Below, piece by piece: positions 13,876 to 22,544 of a stretch of 64,000 bases of DNA; within the stretch, counting starts at the first letter, position 1, and every line of letters starts with the position of its first letter. A program made the translations under genes and the position numbers. The notes beneath the pieces are model-generated. The model searched no databases and was not told the DNA's origin. It saw only the letters and a list, made by a program, of their open reading frames with translations. Source of the stretch: a virus; the IMG/VR virus record IMGVR_UViG_3300036861_001106, positions 45,531-109,530 of that record; one strand, written 5' to 3'.

Positions 13876-16809
13876 ATGGCACGCTACGGTCTTGTCATCG
13901 CGCTCGACACAGGGCGCCTCGTGCAGATTGACCACGACACTGGGGCGTGGGTCCGCAACTACGGCGCCCTGAACGAGACCTGGGCCGGCAACGTCAGCGA
14001 CTTCGACCCGACCACCGGGCTGCCCACCCCGGAGGCCCTCGGCGCGACCGACACCAGCAACCCCTGCGGCACGACGGCGACCAGCGCGCTCGCCTACCTG
14101 CTGGACCCCAGCACCTGCCGCGTCCTCGCCTTCGACCCCCTCACCGGTGACCTCTATGCCACCTTCGGCGGTCGGCGCGGGATCGGCAGCGGCAAGATCA
14201 CCCCGGACCCCACGCGGCGCTCCATCATCGCGCTCGCGAATGGCAAGATCTGGGTCACCGACAATGCGGGCGACTTTCTGGTCCAGTTTGCCACCGGGGG
14301 CACCTTCGAGGCGGACCACGCCATCAGCGGGTGGGCCACGGCGCTCAGCCTCGCCTTTGACCAGTGCACGGGCTTCGCCTTCGACGTGGCGCGGCAGCGG
14401 TACTGGGCACTCGTCGGCGCCACCGCCACGACGTACCTCATCGAGCTGGACACCAGCCTCGTGCCCACCGGCACGGTCATCGACCTCACGACGCGCCTGG
14501 CCAGCAGCCTCGGCATCACGGTCAGCGGCCACGGTGGGAGTGACCTGGGGCGTGCGCAGACCCGGGGGCTCTTCTTCCACAACGGCTACCTGTGCCTCAC
14601 CTCCACGACCTACGTCGTCAAGGTCGACCTCACCAACAGCAGCGGGGATCAGCTCCTCAAGACGTTCGCGCAGGACGTCGGCCCGGGCGCCTGGGCCAGC
14701 GATGGGACCGAGTTCTCCTTTGTGGGGCGCGACCAGGTGGACGGGCAGCCAGTCGTCCACGTCCTGACCGTTGCCACCCTGGCGGAGCGCACGTACGGAT
14801 TCCAGGTCACCGTGGACGATGGCGACCCCACCCACGTGGCTGCGCCGTGGGACTTGACCGTCTCCCCCAACGTTGAGGACCCCAGCACCCGCACCAGCCG
14901 GGACCTGCAGGTCCGGGCGCGCATCCAGGCCACCGCCACGCGCGGCATCCAGCTCCGGGCCAGCATCCGCAACACCGTCCCGCGGACCCTCGACGCCCGG
15001 GCGCGCATCCTCCAGGGGGCCATCCAGCAGCTCACGATGCGGGCCCGCATCGTCGAGGCGACGACGCTGCTGGACCGCATGACGACGGCCTGGACGCTGG
15101 AGGACAGCGTCGGCAGCTTCAGCCGCGGGCTCACCCTGAGCTGCGCGGCCAACCCGGGGCTGGCGGTGGGGGACACCGTGACGCTCTACGCGGGCTACAA
15201 CGACCCCGTGGACGGACCCACCCTGGTCAAGGTCTTCCACGGCGAGGTGGACGACGTCACCGTGGCGGAGGAGGCGGACTCCGCCCTCTACACCTTCACC
15301 CTGCGGGATGTGGGGGCCAAGGAGGCCAACAGCCGCCGGGTCACCCGCACGACGCAGACGCAGTTCCCGCGCACGACGACCGACGTGCCGTCGGTGAACG
15401 CGAACAACGCCCTGCTGGACCATGGAATTCTCAACCTGCCGGACTTTGAAGCTGGCGTAGGCGCTGGTGCCCCAGCCTTCTCCTTCTACGGCAACTTCAC
15501 GGCGCGGGACGTGTCGCCCATCCAGGTCCTGCAGCAGCTCACCGAGCCGTGGAACCTGTTTGCCAGCAACCAGTACTACCCCACTGTGCGCGACGGGCGC
15601 ACCTTCAGCCAGCACATCAACTGGGCCAACCCACCAGCGGATGGGTACCGGCTCCCCCGGGCCCGGCTGACCAGCCAGGTGCTGAAGCAGCAACGGTACA
15701 TTGAATCGCCCAACCTGGTGGGGCTGGCCATCCAGGTGCGCGGCGCGACCTTCACGCTGCAGATCATCGACCAGCTCGGGCCGCAGACGCGGATTGAGTA
15801 CATGCGGTCGCTGGCCCAGAGCGACGTCACGACCCCCAGTGCCAGCAACATTGGCACCACGGCCTTCGCCACCGAGTACGTGCTCACCGAGACCAGCAAC
15901 GTCGAGGAGACCTGGGGGGACAAGGTGCTGTCGCGCACCTCCGAGACCTACGAGTCGCGGTTCACCTCCACGGACGGCGGCGGGGGGGGCACGAAGCTCA
16001 TCCACCGGGAGGTGGAGGCCAACCTGTACTTCGAACCGCCCGGGGACCTTGGCTTCGACTCCATCCAGACCTCCAGCGCGGGCCCCTCCCCGCTGGCGCT
16101 GCCGCTGCAGGTCAACTCCATCGTGTCCGGCATCGACCCCACCGACTCGGTCTTCCGGGAGCTGCAGCGCACGCAGACGAACTACTACTACGATGCCAAG
16201 AACAACCTTGCGGCGGAGAGCACGAGCGTCACCCTCTTCGATTCAAGCACCAACACCTGGAAGCTGGACAGCGTCCAGCAGCGGTTCCACAGCGAGACCA
16301 CCGGGGGCAGCACGCGCACGCGGCGGCTCTCCTTCGCCAACGACGATGGCACGCTCACCTTCGACACGGCGGATGGCCAGCAGGTCGGGGGACGCCGGCC
16401 CAACCCGGCCCTCATCTCGGGCCTCGCCTCGGTGGTGACGTCGCAGGCGATGTTCCCGATCCCTGACATTGTGGTCGACTTTCTCGGCTCGCACGTTAGC
16501 CTCCCGGTGGCCACGCCCACGTGGCTCTACGAGAACCCACTCCTGGGGCAGGACGACTGCGAGACGGTCTACAGCTTGGCGGTCACGGAGCAGGGGCTGC
16601 AGGCCAACCCGCTGGTCCGGTGGGAGACGATCGACTTCGCGGGGCCCTTCGACCCGAACCTGCAGTCGGGCATGGCCCTCCAGTTGGAGCGCCAGCCCGG
16701 GGTGTGGGTGGACTACTGGGTGGAGAGCGTCGCCCACAGCTACACGGCGGACGAGGCACTGTCCCGGGGGTCGGCCAAGAGGATCACAACTGACCCGCTG
16801 CCAGCATAG
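13876..16809 (+). CDS. tail hub/baseplate protein with N-terminal propeller-like and LRARI repeat regions
   Basis: 977 residues. Residues about 1-330 repeat blades of the type GRLVQIDHDTG / LVPTGTVIDL / TYVVKVDLTN, suggesting a beta-propeller. Residues about 340-400 carry LRARI units (LQVRARI, IQLRASI, LDARARI, LTMRARI) shared with 12769-13671. From about 400 a hub-like domain begins (WTLEDSVGSFSRGLTL, VGDTVTLYAGY, VFHGEVDDVTV, YTFTLRDVGAKEANSR), as in phage tail hub (gp27 / late control D-like) proteins that describe a rotated reference frame. The C-terminus is long and beta-rich. The fusion is unusually large for a hub. Directly followed by a small OB-fold-like protein, the expected baseplate partner. 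Confidence 0.7.
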   Translation: MARYGLVIALDTGRLVQIDHDTGAWVRNYGALNETWAGNVSDFDPTTGLPTPEALGATDTSNPCGTTATSALAYLLDPSTCRVLAFDPLTGDLYATFGGRRGIGSGKITPDPTRRSIIALANGKIWVTDNAGDFLVQFATGGTFEADHAISGWATALSLAFDQCTGFAFDVARQRYWALVGATATTYLIELDTSLVPTGTVIDLTTRLASSLGITVSGHGGSDLGRAQTRGLFFHNGYLCLTSTTYVVKVDLTNSSGDQLLKTFAQDVGPGAWASDGTEFSFVGRDQVDGQPVVHVLTVATLAERTYGFQVTVDDGDPTHVAAPWDLTVSPNVEDPSTRTSRDLQVRARIQATATRGIQLRASIRNTVPRTLDARARILQGAIQQLTMRARIVEATTLLDRMTTAWTLEDSVGSFSRGLTLSCAANPGLAVGDTVTLYAGYNDPVDGPTLVKVFHGEVDDVTVAEEADSALYTFTLRDVGAKEANSRRVTRTTQTQFPRTTTDVPSVNANNALLDHGILNLPDFEAGVGAGAPAFSFYGNFTARDVSPIQVLQQLTEPWNLFASNQYYPTVRDGRTFSQHINWANPPADGYRLPRARLTSQVLKQQRYIESPNLVGLAIQVRGATFTLQIIDQLGPQTRIEYMRSLAQSDVTTPSASNIGTTAFATEYVLTETSNVEETWGDKVLSRTSETYESRFTSTDGGGGGTKLIHREVEANLYFEPPGDLGFDSIQTSSAGPSPLALPLQVNSIVSGIDPTDSVFRELQRTQTNYYYDAKNNLAAESTSVTLFDSSTNTWKLDSVQQRFHSETTGGSTRTRRLSFANDDGTLTFDTADGQQVGGRRPNPALISGLASVVTSQAMFPIPDIVVDFLGSHVSLPVATPTWLYENPLLGQDDCETVYSLAVTEQGLQANPLVRWETIDFAGPFDPNLQSGMALQLERQPGVWVDYWVESVAHSYTADEALSRGSAKRITTDPLPA

Positions 16810-16817
16810 GAGGTACG

Positions 16818-17084
16818 TTGGCCAACATCGCTGAGATTCTGGCGCAGCGCCGGCGGGAGGCCACTCCTGGCACCGCTGCCAGCACCGCCGGCGCCGTGGT
16901 GAGCGGCATCATCGTTGCCCAGGCGGGGCCACGCTTCGTCGTGTCGGTGGCGGGGATGGACAGCTTCGCCGCGGAGACGATTGTGACGGAGACCCTGCGC
17001 GAGGGCGACCGGGTCTGGATCGCCACCGGCAAGGCGACGGCGGTGATCGTGGGGCTGCAGGGTCGCGATTCAGAGTTCGACTGA
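16818..17084 (+). CDS. small OB-fold-like tail/baseplate protein
   Basis: 88 residues from a TTG preceded by AGGAGGT (the TTG fits spacing better than any ATG). After a short helix, a five-strand-like pattern (GIIVAQAGPRFVVSVAG, EGDRVWIATGKATAVIVGL) fits a small OB or SH3 barrel as found in baseplate spike bases. It overlaps the next gene by one base. Function by context. Confidence 0.6.
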   Translation: MANIAEILAQRRREATPGTAASTAGAVVSGIIVAQAGPRFVVSVAGMDSFAAETIVTETLREGDRVWIATGKATAVIVGLQGRDSEFD

Positions 17085-18208
17085 TGGCCAACCTCCTCGA
17101 CGCCTTTGAGCCCCACCGCACGGCCACGGGCCAGCCGCAGGAGCAGGGCGCGGCGCTGCGCATCGTCCCGGCGCAGCCCACCGGCACGCCACCCAACACC
17201 GTGTGGATGGGACCGGAGTTGGGCTACCTCTACTACACCGGCTCCCAGCCCAAGGCGGATGACCTCGTCGCCGTGGTGGGCATCCAGGGAGCGCAGGTGG
17301 TGATGCTGCGGGAGACCCCGCCGCTGCGCGACCCCGTGATCGTCAGCGGCTGCAAGTGCCGCTGCCAGGCCGGGGTCGGCACGATCTTCACGGTGATCAG
17401 CAACGTCAGCAGCCAGCGCCTGTCGCACGTCGTGGCGTTCGGCGTGCCGGACTTCCCGGTGCAGCAGTTCTTTGGGCACGAGGAGACCTTCAGGATCGTG
17501 GGGCTGGCGGTGGACCGGCTCACGCCCTTCACGCTCTACCTGCTCGACGACCGGCGCTCGCTCTTCAACAAGGTGACGGACGCCAGCCCCCTGCAGCAGG
17601 TGCCGGAGAACAGCTACTACACGGTCGTCCAGCTCGACCTGGTGGGGGACACCTACGCGGCGACGGCCAGCTACACCCTCGCCAACCCCGGGGTGCCCGG
17701 GTCCATCATCTTCACGCTCGACCCGGTGGAGGACCTCATCCGCAACCAGCTTGACCCGCCGTCGATCTACCCGGGGAACCCACTCTCCGTCATCGACAGT
17801 CAACTGCACGTGACCATGAACCGCGCGCCGGCCCGGTACCAGCGCCTGGAGGCGGGGGTGCTGGTGACCCACACCCTCACGCTGGACGGCGACCCGTACG
17901 CCAAGGGGCTGCGGGGGCGCATCGTGCAGGTGCGCGACCGGCCCGCGAAGCGGCAACTGCGCTACGCCATCGCCTGGGCTGGCAGCGACAGCTTCGACGA
18001 CGCCAAGCCAGGAGCTGCCTTTGAGGTGCTGGAGTTCAATGACGCCGACGAGATCACCGCCCGGGTCACGGACGCGGCGCTGATTAGCCCCTTCCAACTG
18101 GCGAACAACTGCAACCGCCTGGTCGTGCTGCAGTCCGACCGCTACGGCCGCACGGCCAACGACCTGGGCGGCACGGCCCTGCCGCGGGAGGCGGACGAGG
18201 AGGCCTGA
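17084..18208 (+). CDS. tail/baseplate protein, unknown family, 374 aa
   Basis: ATG at 17084 overlaps the previous stop. Soluble protein with a cysteine cluster (SGCKCRCQAG, about 86-95) and beta-rich domains. No signal peptide. Tight coupling (ATG overlaps on both sides) with the hub and next gene indicates a tail assembly role. I do not recognise the family. Confidence 0.65.
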   Translation: MANLLDAFEPHRTATGQPQEQGAALRIVPAQPTGTPPNTVWMGPELGYLYYTGSQPKADDLVAVVGIQGAQVVMLRETPPLRDPVIVSGCKCRCQAGVGTIFTVISNVSSQRLSHVVAFGVPDFPVQQFFGHEETFRIVGLAVDRLTPFTLYLLDDRRSLFNKVTDASPLQQVPENSYYTVVQLDLVGDTYAATASYTLANPGVPGSIIFTLDPVEDLIRNQLDPPSIYPGNPLSVIDSQLHVTMNRAPARYQRLEAGVLVTHTLTLDGDPYAKGLRGRIVQVRDRPAKRQLRYAIAWAGSDSFDDAKPGAAFEVLEFNDADEITARVTDAALISPFQLANNCNRLVVLQSDRYGRTANDLGGTALPREADEEA

Positions 18209-19422
18209 TGGCGGGTGAGAAGGAGTTCATCGCCGACTTCTGCAAGGCACGCCGCTTCACGCGGTTCCAGACGAAGCGCAACCTGGCTGCGCCCCTCGAC
18301 GTCCTGGACGTCACCACCATCGCGCCGCTGGGCTGCAACCTGATCGCCGGGCACCAGGGGACGGAGGCAGGGGTGATCCTCTCGACGGTGGACCACCGCA
18401 CGGGGGGCTACGGCAGTGCCATCCTCACCTCCGCAGACCCTGAATCGGTGTTCAACCCAGGCCCGGCGACCAACGTCGACGCCACGCCCACGCTGCAGCT
18501 CACGGGCGCGGCGACCCTGCCCTTCCCCACCACCAACGTGTCCTCCACGATCGACTACAACCTCGCCGGGCGCCTCTGGTGGGCCGAGGTGGACGACGTC
18601 GAGACCTACGGGGAGAATCAGCGGAACGCCCTCACCTTCGGCTTTGGCGGCGACTACGGCCCCACGAAGACCCTGCACCTGCCCACCGGCAAGGAGTTCA
18701 CGCACTCCTTTGGCCGCCTGGCCTACCACGTCTACACGAATCAGGTCCTCATGCCGCGCCTCAACGTGCCGCTGACGCCCCTGGGGCTGGGGTACGTCCC
18801 CAGCCACAGCCGGTACGAGTGGCCGGCGGGCGTGCCGGGTGTGGGGGGGATTGCGACGGAGACCAGCTTCGCCGGGGAGGTGTGGAGCTTTGGCGTGTTC
18901 TTCTACCAGGTGCACCCGGCGCTCGTCGGGTTCAACGGCGAGGAGGTCTCTGACTACATCCTGAACCCCCTCCAGCCCCACGTGGTGCAGAATGACATCT
19001 TCGACCGGAAGTACTGCTACGTCGACCTGGAGACCCTGACGTGGCCCGCCTACGGGGGCAGCGTGGCTCGTGCCTACACCATCCCCGGTGGGCTGCGGCC
19101 GCAGTCGGTGATCTACAGCCAGAGCGCCAACTCCCCGGGCTGGACCCTCACGATCAACGGCACCCCGATTGGCCTCGGTGGGGGGAGCGCCGTGCTACCC
19201 ACGCCGCAGCTCATCCCCTTCCCCCCCTCCTCGGTCGGTGGCAGTGCCACGCCCTGCGACGCGGCGACTGAGGCAGACCTGGGCCTCGACACGACCCTCT
19301 TCACCTTCGTGGCCACGGGCTTCGCGAAGGTCCTGACGGTGGGACCACTCCTCTTCAGCGGGCTGGCAGGCCCCCGGCAGTACGAGTTCATCGTGTCATT
19401 CCTACACGTGCCGCCGCCATAG
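18208..19422 (+). CDS. late virion protein, possible receptor-binding tip
   Basis: 404 residues, last gene of the left operon, the usual place for host-range proteins. Beta-rich and Gly/Pro/Thr-rich with aromatic loops, no signal peptide. The ATG overlaps the previous stop. The 3' end overlaps by 21 bp with the converging nuclease gene on the other strand. Function is inferred from position only. Confidence 0.6.
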   Translation: MAGEKEFIADFCKARRFTRFQTKRNLAAPLDVLDVTTIAPLGCNLIAGHQGTEAGVILSTVDHRTGGYGSAILTSADPESVFNPGPATNVDATPTLQLTGAATLPFPTTNVSSTIDYNLAGRLWWAEVDDVETYGENQRNALTFGFGGDYGPTKTLHLPTGKEFTHSFGRLAYHVYTNQVLMPRLNVPLTPLGLGYVPSHSRYEWPAGVPGVGGIATETSFAGEVWSFGVFFYQVHPALVGFNGEEVSDYILNPLQPHVVQNDIFDRKYCYVDLETLTWPAYGGSVARAYTIPGGLRPQSVIYSQSANSPGWTLTINGTPIGLGGGSAVLPTPQLIPFPPSSVGGSATPCDAATEADLGLDTTLFTFVATGFAKVLTVGPLLFSGLAGPRQYEFIVSFLHVPPP

Positions 19423-19926
19423 GACGCACTCGATCAGGGGGGTGACGTCCCACCCCTGCCCCGGCACCCAGGTCAGCGTGAAGGTCTGCGGCGGGGTGGG
19501 CCACTGGGTGAGAGAGGTGCGCCCTGGGTCCTCGAACATCGCGAGCGTCCAGGTGTGGGTGCGCACCAGGCTCGCGTACGGCACCGCGAACGCCTGCCGG
19601 CGCGAGCTGCCCAGGTCCCGCAGCTCCGTGAGCACCAGGGCCACGCTGCCAGCGTCGTGCGCGCGCTGCAGCCCCCGGTGCTGCGAGGGTCGCACGTCGG
19701 CGAGCCTCACCACGACCGTGTCGGGACCCCAGCCGTGGGGCTTGTCGCGCGTGCCGAGCTTCCGCAGCTTCGTCTCGATCTTCACGTGCCGCCCCCGCAC
19801 CCCGCACACGAGGTCGCAGGGCTTGGACACGCCACGGGCGAGGTCAGAGAAGCGGTCAGCGTCACAGCCTGCGGCCCGGAGGGCCTTGATCAGCTCGGTC
19901 TTGAAGTCAGCCTCGCGGTAGTTCAC
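19402..19926 (-). CDS. PD-(D/E)XK nuclease-like protein
   Basis: 174 residues. The N-terminal half has the restriction-nuclease/Holliday-resolvase layout: a helix (YREADFKTELIKALRAAG), then CDLVCG with the metal-binding Asp and VKIETKLRK with the E-x-K pair. The C-terminal half (about 100-174) has no known domain. Probably cuts DNA in recombination, debranching or host takeover. The ATG overlaps the stop of the NUMOD3 gene upstream (ATGA). Confidence 0.7.
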   Translation of the reverse strand: MNYREADFKTELIKALRAAGCDADRFSDLARGVSKPCDLVCGVRGRHVKIETKLRKLGTRDKPHGWGPDTVVVRLADVRPSQHRGLQRAHDAGSVALVLTELRDLGSSRRQAFAVPYASLVRTHTWTLAMFEDPGRTSLTQWPTPPQTFTLTWVPGQGWDVTPLIECVLWRRHV

Positions 19927-20192
19927 CGGCCATTCTCCTGGCGGCGCTCAGCCCACCGGCGGCGCTGACTTGCCCCGATCTTGGCTCTGGTCGCGGCTGA
20001 CAGCCGCTTCCCCAGGCGTGCCGCCCGCAGCTTGGCCCGGGTCTCGAAGCTGGCCTGCTGCCCCAGGCGTGCTGCCCGGAGCTTCGCCCGCGTGGCCGCC
20101 GTGACGGGCCTGCGCTGCGCCTGGCTCAGGACCAGCACGCGCCGCTCCAGGGCAGCAAGGTGCTGCAGCAGGTCCTGCAGCGGCCAGCTCAC
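19923..20192 (-). CDS. stand-alone NUMOD3-type DNA-binding protein
   Basis: 89 residues from a GTG overlapping the previous stop. Three copies of the NUMOD3 pattern (ATRAKLRAARLG, ETRAKLRAARLG, ATRAKIGASQRR) sit at about 33-78, preceded by a helix. NUMOD3 usually forms the DNA-binding tail of GIY-YIG or HNH homing endonucleases, but no nuclease domain is attached here. It may be a remnant of a homing endonuclease or a small DNA-binding partner of the adjacent PD-(D/E)XK nuclease, with which it overlaps by ATGA. Confidence 0.7.
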   Translation of the reverse strand: MSWPLQDLLQHLAALERRVLVLSQAQRRPVTAATRAKLRAARLGQQASFETRAKLRAARLGKRLSAATRAKIGASQRRRWAERRQENGR

Positions 20193-20569
20193 TGGACCTC
20201 CAGGTCATCCAACGGTACCGTCGTGACTGGCAGCAGCTCGCGGCTTGGCGACTGCCGCTCCACGTCCTCGTCGTCGTGGTGGGTGGAGGTCTCAAGCAGG
20301 ACCAGTTCTGGCGCAGCCATGGGGCACCAAAACATGTGCCATGACCCCGTGGGTACCTCCACGATGACCCCCGGAGTCAGGTCGATGGGCTCGCCGTCCA
20401 GCAGCATGCCCCCACGGCCGCGTTCCACGATGAAGCACTCCGACTTCACCCTGTGCCGGTGGAGGGAACAGCGCCAGCCGGGCTTGACGAGCAGCCGCTT
20501 GGCGCAGAGCTGGGGGCTGTTGAAGTAGACAAGCTCAGTACCCCACGCTTTGGAAATTCGGTGGCTCAT
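20189..20569 (-). CDS. cupin-domain protein (mannose-6-phosphate isomerase type II-like)
   Basis: 126 residues from the ATG at 20569, which overlaps the stop of the kinase gene (ATGA); the longer open frame has no better signal. The cupin signature is clear: PGWRCSLHRHRVKSE (metal-binding His-x-His and Glu) and a second motif VPTGSWHMF. Such small cupins act as sugar isomerases or epimerases or bind sugar nucleotides. Coupling to a PfkB-type heptose/sugar kinase suggests one sugar pathway. Confidence 0.8.
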   Translation of the reverse strand: MSHRISKAWGTELVYFNSPQLCAKRLLVKPGWRCSLHRHRVKSECFIVERGRGGMLLDGEPIDLTPGVIVEVPTGSWHMFWCPMAAPELVLLETSTHHDDEDVERQSPSRELLPVTTVPLDDLEVQ

Positions 20570-21609
20570 GTGGGTGTCTCCGCGATGGGTGAGCCGACTC
20601 CGTACTGCCTGCAGCAAAGTGCGGCTTTATCCTGCCCCACCCCCACCAGCACGCTCAGCGCATCATAGCTCACCTCGGTCCCATGTGGGTGCGGTGCTGC
20701 CGGGTGGCTGAGCTGGACGGCGATGGCTGCCAGGAAGGCGTCGCCAGCCCCCGTCACGTCCACCACCTCGGTGGCGCGGCTCCGGTGCAGTCCCGTCGTC
20801 ACAAAGGTGCGCAGCCCCCCGCAGCCAGTGCCGACCGCGCGGTAAGCAGCCACGCCAAACTCGCCCAGGGTCACGAGGACCAGGTTGGCGGCGAGCCTGG
20901 GCCACGACCAGGCCGGTTCATCGATGAACCCAGGCCATGCCGCATCCATCTCATGGCAGTTGCACACCAGCGCGTCGGCGGGGAACTGTGCCCACCGCGC
21001 GGGCTGCTTCGAGTTCACGACGGCCAGGAGCCGGTGCTCCTCCACGAATGCACCGAGCCTCTCCACGAGCTGCGCCCCAGGGTCCCCAGTGAACATGCCC
21101 TTGTCGTAGTCCACCATGACAAGCACTGGTGGGGTTGGCGTGCAGCGGAGGGAGTTGCGCAGGTTCTCCAGCAGGCCAGCGACGTCAGGCGGCTGGAGGG
21201 TGAGGTCCGAGTCCCGGTCGAGGCGCACGACCTGGCGGTAGCGGTCGCCCGGGCGCTGCAGGTAGACGCGCTCCTTCACGGTGTTGATGCCCACCTGCCG
21301 CTGGAGGGCGTAGCAGATCCCCACGTCCGCCTGCCGCGCCAGGCTCTGGATCAGCGCGGCCTCGCTGCCCTGGCGCCCCAGGAGGCAGTGCAGCCGCGTG
21401 CGCCGCCCACTCAGCAGCCGCGCCCACCGGGCCACGTTGCCGGCGAGGCCCAGGTGCACCTCCCGGCGCTCCTGGTCGCCGATGGGGCACTCGGGGCACT
21501 CTGGGGACTGGCGCTGGTGCTGGATGAAGCGGCCCACGTCGACGCCACAGTCGCCAAGTACCCAGATTGGCGCGCCTTGCGCAGTCACTGAGCCCGTTGA
21601 GTCAACCAC
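20566..21609 (-). CDS. PfkB-family kinase, HldE/RfaE N-terminal domain-like (heptose 7-phosphate kinase)
   Basis: 347 residues. GDCGVDVGRFI near the N-terminus fits the RfaE/HldE opening VGDxMLDRY. The PfkB ATP site is intact: VVDVTGAGDAFLAAIA with the catalytic Asp in GAGD. The LGLAGNVARWARLL region matches the substrate-binding GAAGNVA motif. Expected reaction: ATP-dependent phosphorylation of a heptose 7-phosphate. Only the kinase half is present; the nucleotidyltransferase half of HldE is absent. With the cupin downstream and two GT9 glycosyltransferases in the left operon it suggests a phage-borne ADP-heptose-related pathway. Other PfkB substrates (ribose, fructose) cannot be excluded. 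Confidence 0.75.
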   Translation of the reverse strand: MVDSTGSVTAQGAPIWVLGDCGVDVGRFIQHQRQSPECPECPIGDQERREVHLGLAGNVARWARLLSGRRTRLHCLLGRQGSEAALIQSLARQADVGICYALQRQVGINTVKERVYLQRPGDRYRQVVRLDRDSDLTLQPPDVAGLLENLRNSLRCTPTPPVLVMVDYDKGMFTGDPGAQLVERLGAFVEEHRLLAVVNSKQPARWAQFPADALVCNCHEMDAAWPGFIDEPAWSWPRLAANLVLVTLGEFGVAAYRAVGTGCGGLRTFVTTGLHRSRATEVVDVTGAGDAFLAAIAVQLSHPAAPHPHGTEVSYDALSVLVGVGQDKAALCCRQYGVGSPIAETPT

Positions 21610-21794
21610 TCCTCACCCTCCTTGTCCCCCTGCTCAGCGTCGCGCGCCCAGTCCCAGACCACGTACGTCTTCTTGTTCTCCGTGCAGAGTTGCTGGCTCT
21701 GCAGGACCCAGCCCTCACCCTCCGGCTGCAGCGGGTTCGGCACCTGCTGACCCGCTCGCACCTCCTGCATCGTCCGCGTCAGTTGCTTGAACAT
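21585..21794 (-). CDS. hypothetical protein, 69 aa
   Basis: ATG at 21794 with GGGAGGT upstream. Short soluble protein with a C-terminal Asp/Glu-rich region. It overlaps both neighbours: 25 bp with the kinase gene and about 80 bp with the coiled-coil gene upstream. No family recognised. Confidence 0.5.
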   Translation of the reverse strand: MFKQLTRTMQEVRAGQQVPNPLQPEGEGWVLQSQQLCTENKKTYVVWDWARDAEQGDKEGEEWLTQRAQ

Positions 21795-21957
21795 CTGAAC
21801 TACCTCCCGGCACCGTGGTGGTGTACCGCTGAATGTGCGCCAACAGCCCCTCACAGCGGGCCAGCGCCTCCTCGACGCGGCCAAGCTTGCCCTCAAGCTG
21901 CTTCAGCCGTTGCTCCAGGTCATCGAATCGCGCGTCCGGGGTGTGGTACAGGTTCAC
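21715..21957 (-). CDS. short coiled-coil protein, 80 aa
   Basis: GTG at 21957 overlaps the previous stop (GTGA), with GGAGG upstream. Residues about 8-42 form a heptad-patterned coiled coil (DDLEQRLKQLEGKL, VEEALARCEGLL) followed by a disordered Ala/Gly/Asp tail. The tail region overlaps the next gene's start, so its last third may not be under strong constraint. Confidence 0.5.
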   Translation of the reverse strand: MNLYHTPDARFDDLEQRLKQLEGKLGRVEEALARCEGLLAHIQRYTTTVPGGSSDVQATDADDAGGASGSAGAEPAAAGG

Positions 21958-22544
21958 CGCGCCGCCTCCGCGCGCTCCCGCAGCGTCGCCACCATGCGCT
22001 CAAGCTGCGGCGTCAGCGCCCCGGTCACCGGGTCGAGGAGCTGCAGCAGCGTGAAGCTGCCCTTCTGCTGCACCTGTGACCGCGCCAGCAGGTGGTTCAG
22101 GTCGGTCAGCCACTGACCCAGGCGCATGGTTGACCATCCCTTGGCGCGCTCCACGTCCTTTTCCTCCAGGCGCAGCTTCACCCGCCAGGGGAGGTCCACC
22201 AGGCAGAGGAGCCACGCGTCGCGCGCGGCCAGGTCCGCGTCGATGGCGCGCCACTGGGCCCCGGTGAGGTCGCTGGCCTCCTCGCCCGCGCAGGCCCCTG
22301 CCGTCAGGTGGCAGCGCGCGATGACGAGCGGCTCAGCAGTGAGGGGGCGCTGCAGGGTCCACTGCAGGTTCTTGAACTCCTGGTCGACCCGCACGGCGTG
22401 GCGGCGGAGGGTGGCGGGCACCTCCTGGGCCAGCCGTTGCGCCAGCGTGTGCACGCCCGAGCAGGGCATGCCGTCGACGATCACCAGCGGCGGGGGGGGT
22501 GGCTTCTTGGGTAAGTCCAGCAGCGAGCGTGGTCTCTTGTCCAT
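21954..22544 (-). CDS. P-loop-fold kinase-like protein with degenerate Walker A
   Basis: 196 residues from the ATG at 22544 (TGATG overlap). LVIVDGMPCSGVHTLAQRLA lies where thymidylate/deoxynucleoside kinases have GxxGxGKST, but the Lys-Ser/Thr pair is replaced by Val-His, so ATP binding may be altered or lost. The later layout (VIARCHLTAG, LLCLVDLPWRV, then helices) fits the family. Possible inactive or divergent nucleotide kinase; role unproven. Confidence 0.55.
   Translation of the reverse strand: MDKRPRSLLDLPKKPPPPPLVIVDGMPCSGVHTLAQRLAQEVPATLRRHAVRVDQEFKNLQWTLQRPLTAEPLVIARCHLTAGACAGEEASDLTGAQWRAIDADLAARDAWLLCLVDLPWRVKLRLEEKDVERAKGWSTMRLGQWLTDLNHLLARSQVQQKGSFTLLQLLDPVTGALTPQLERMVATLRERAEAAR

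Noticed and set aside
13540-16005. 821-codon open frame on the minus strand under the hub gene
   Set aside because: It is an antisense shadow produced by GC-rich codon use; the plus-strand protein has domains, repeats and ribosome sites and the minus frame has none.
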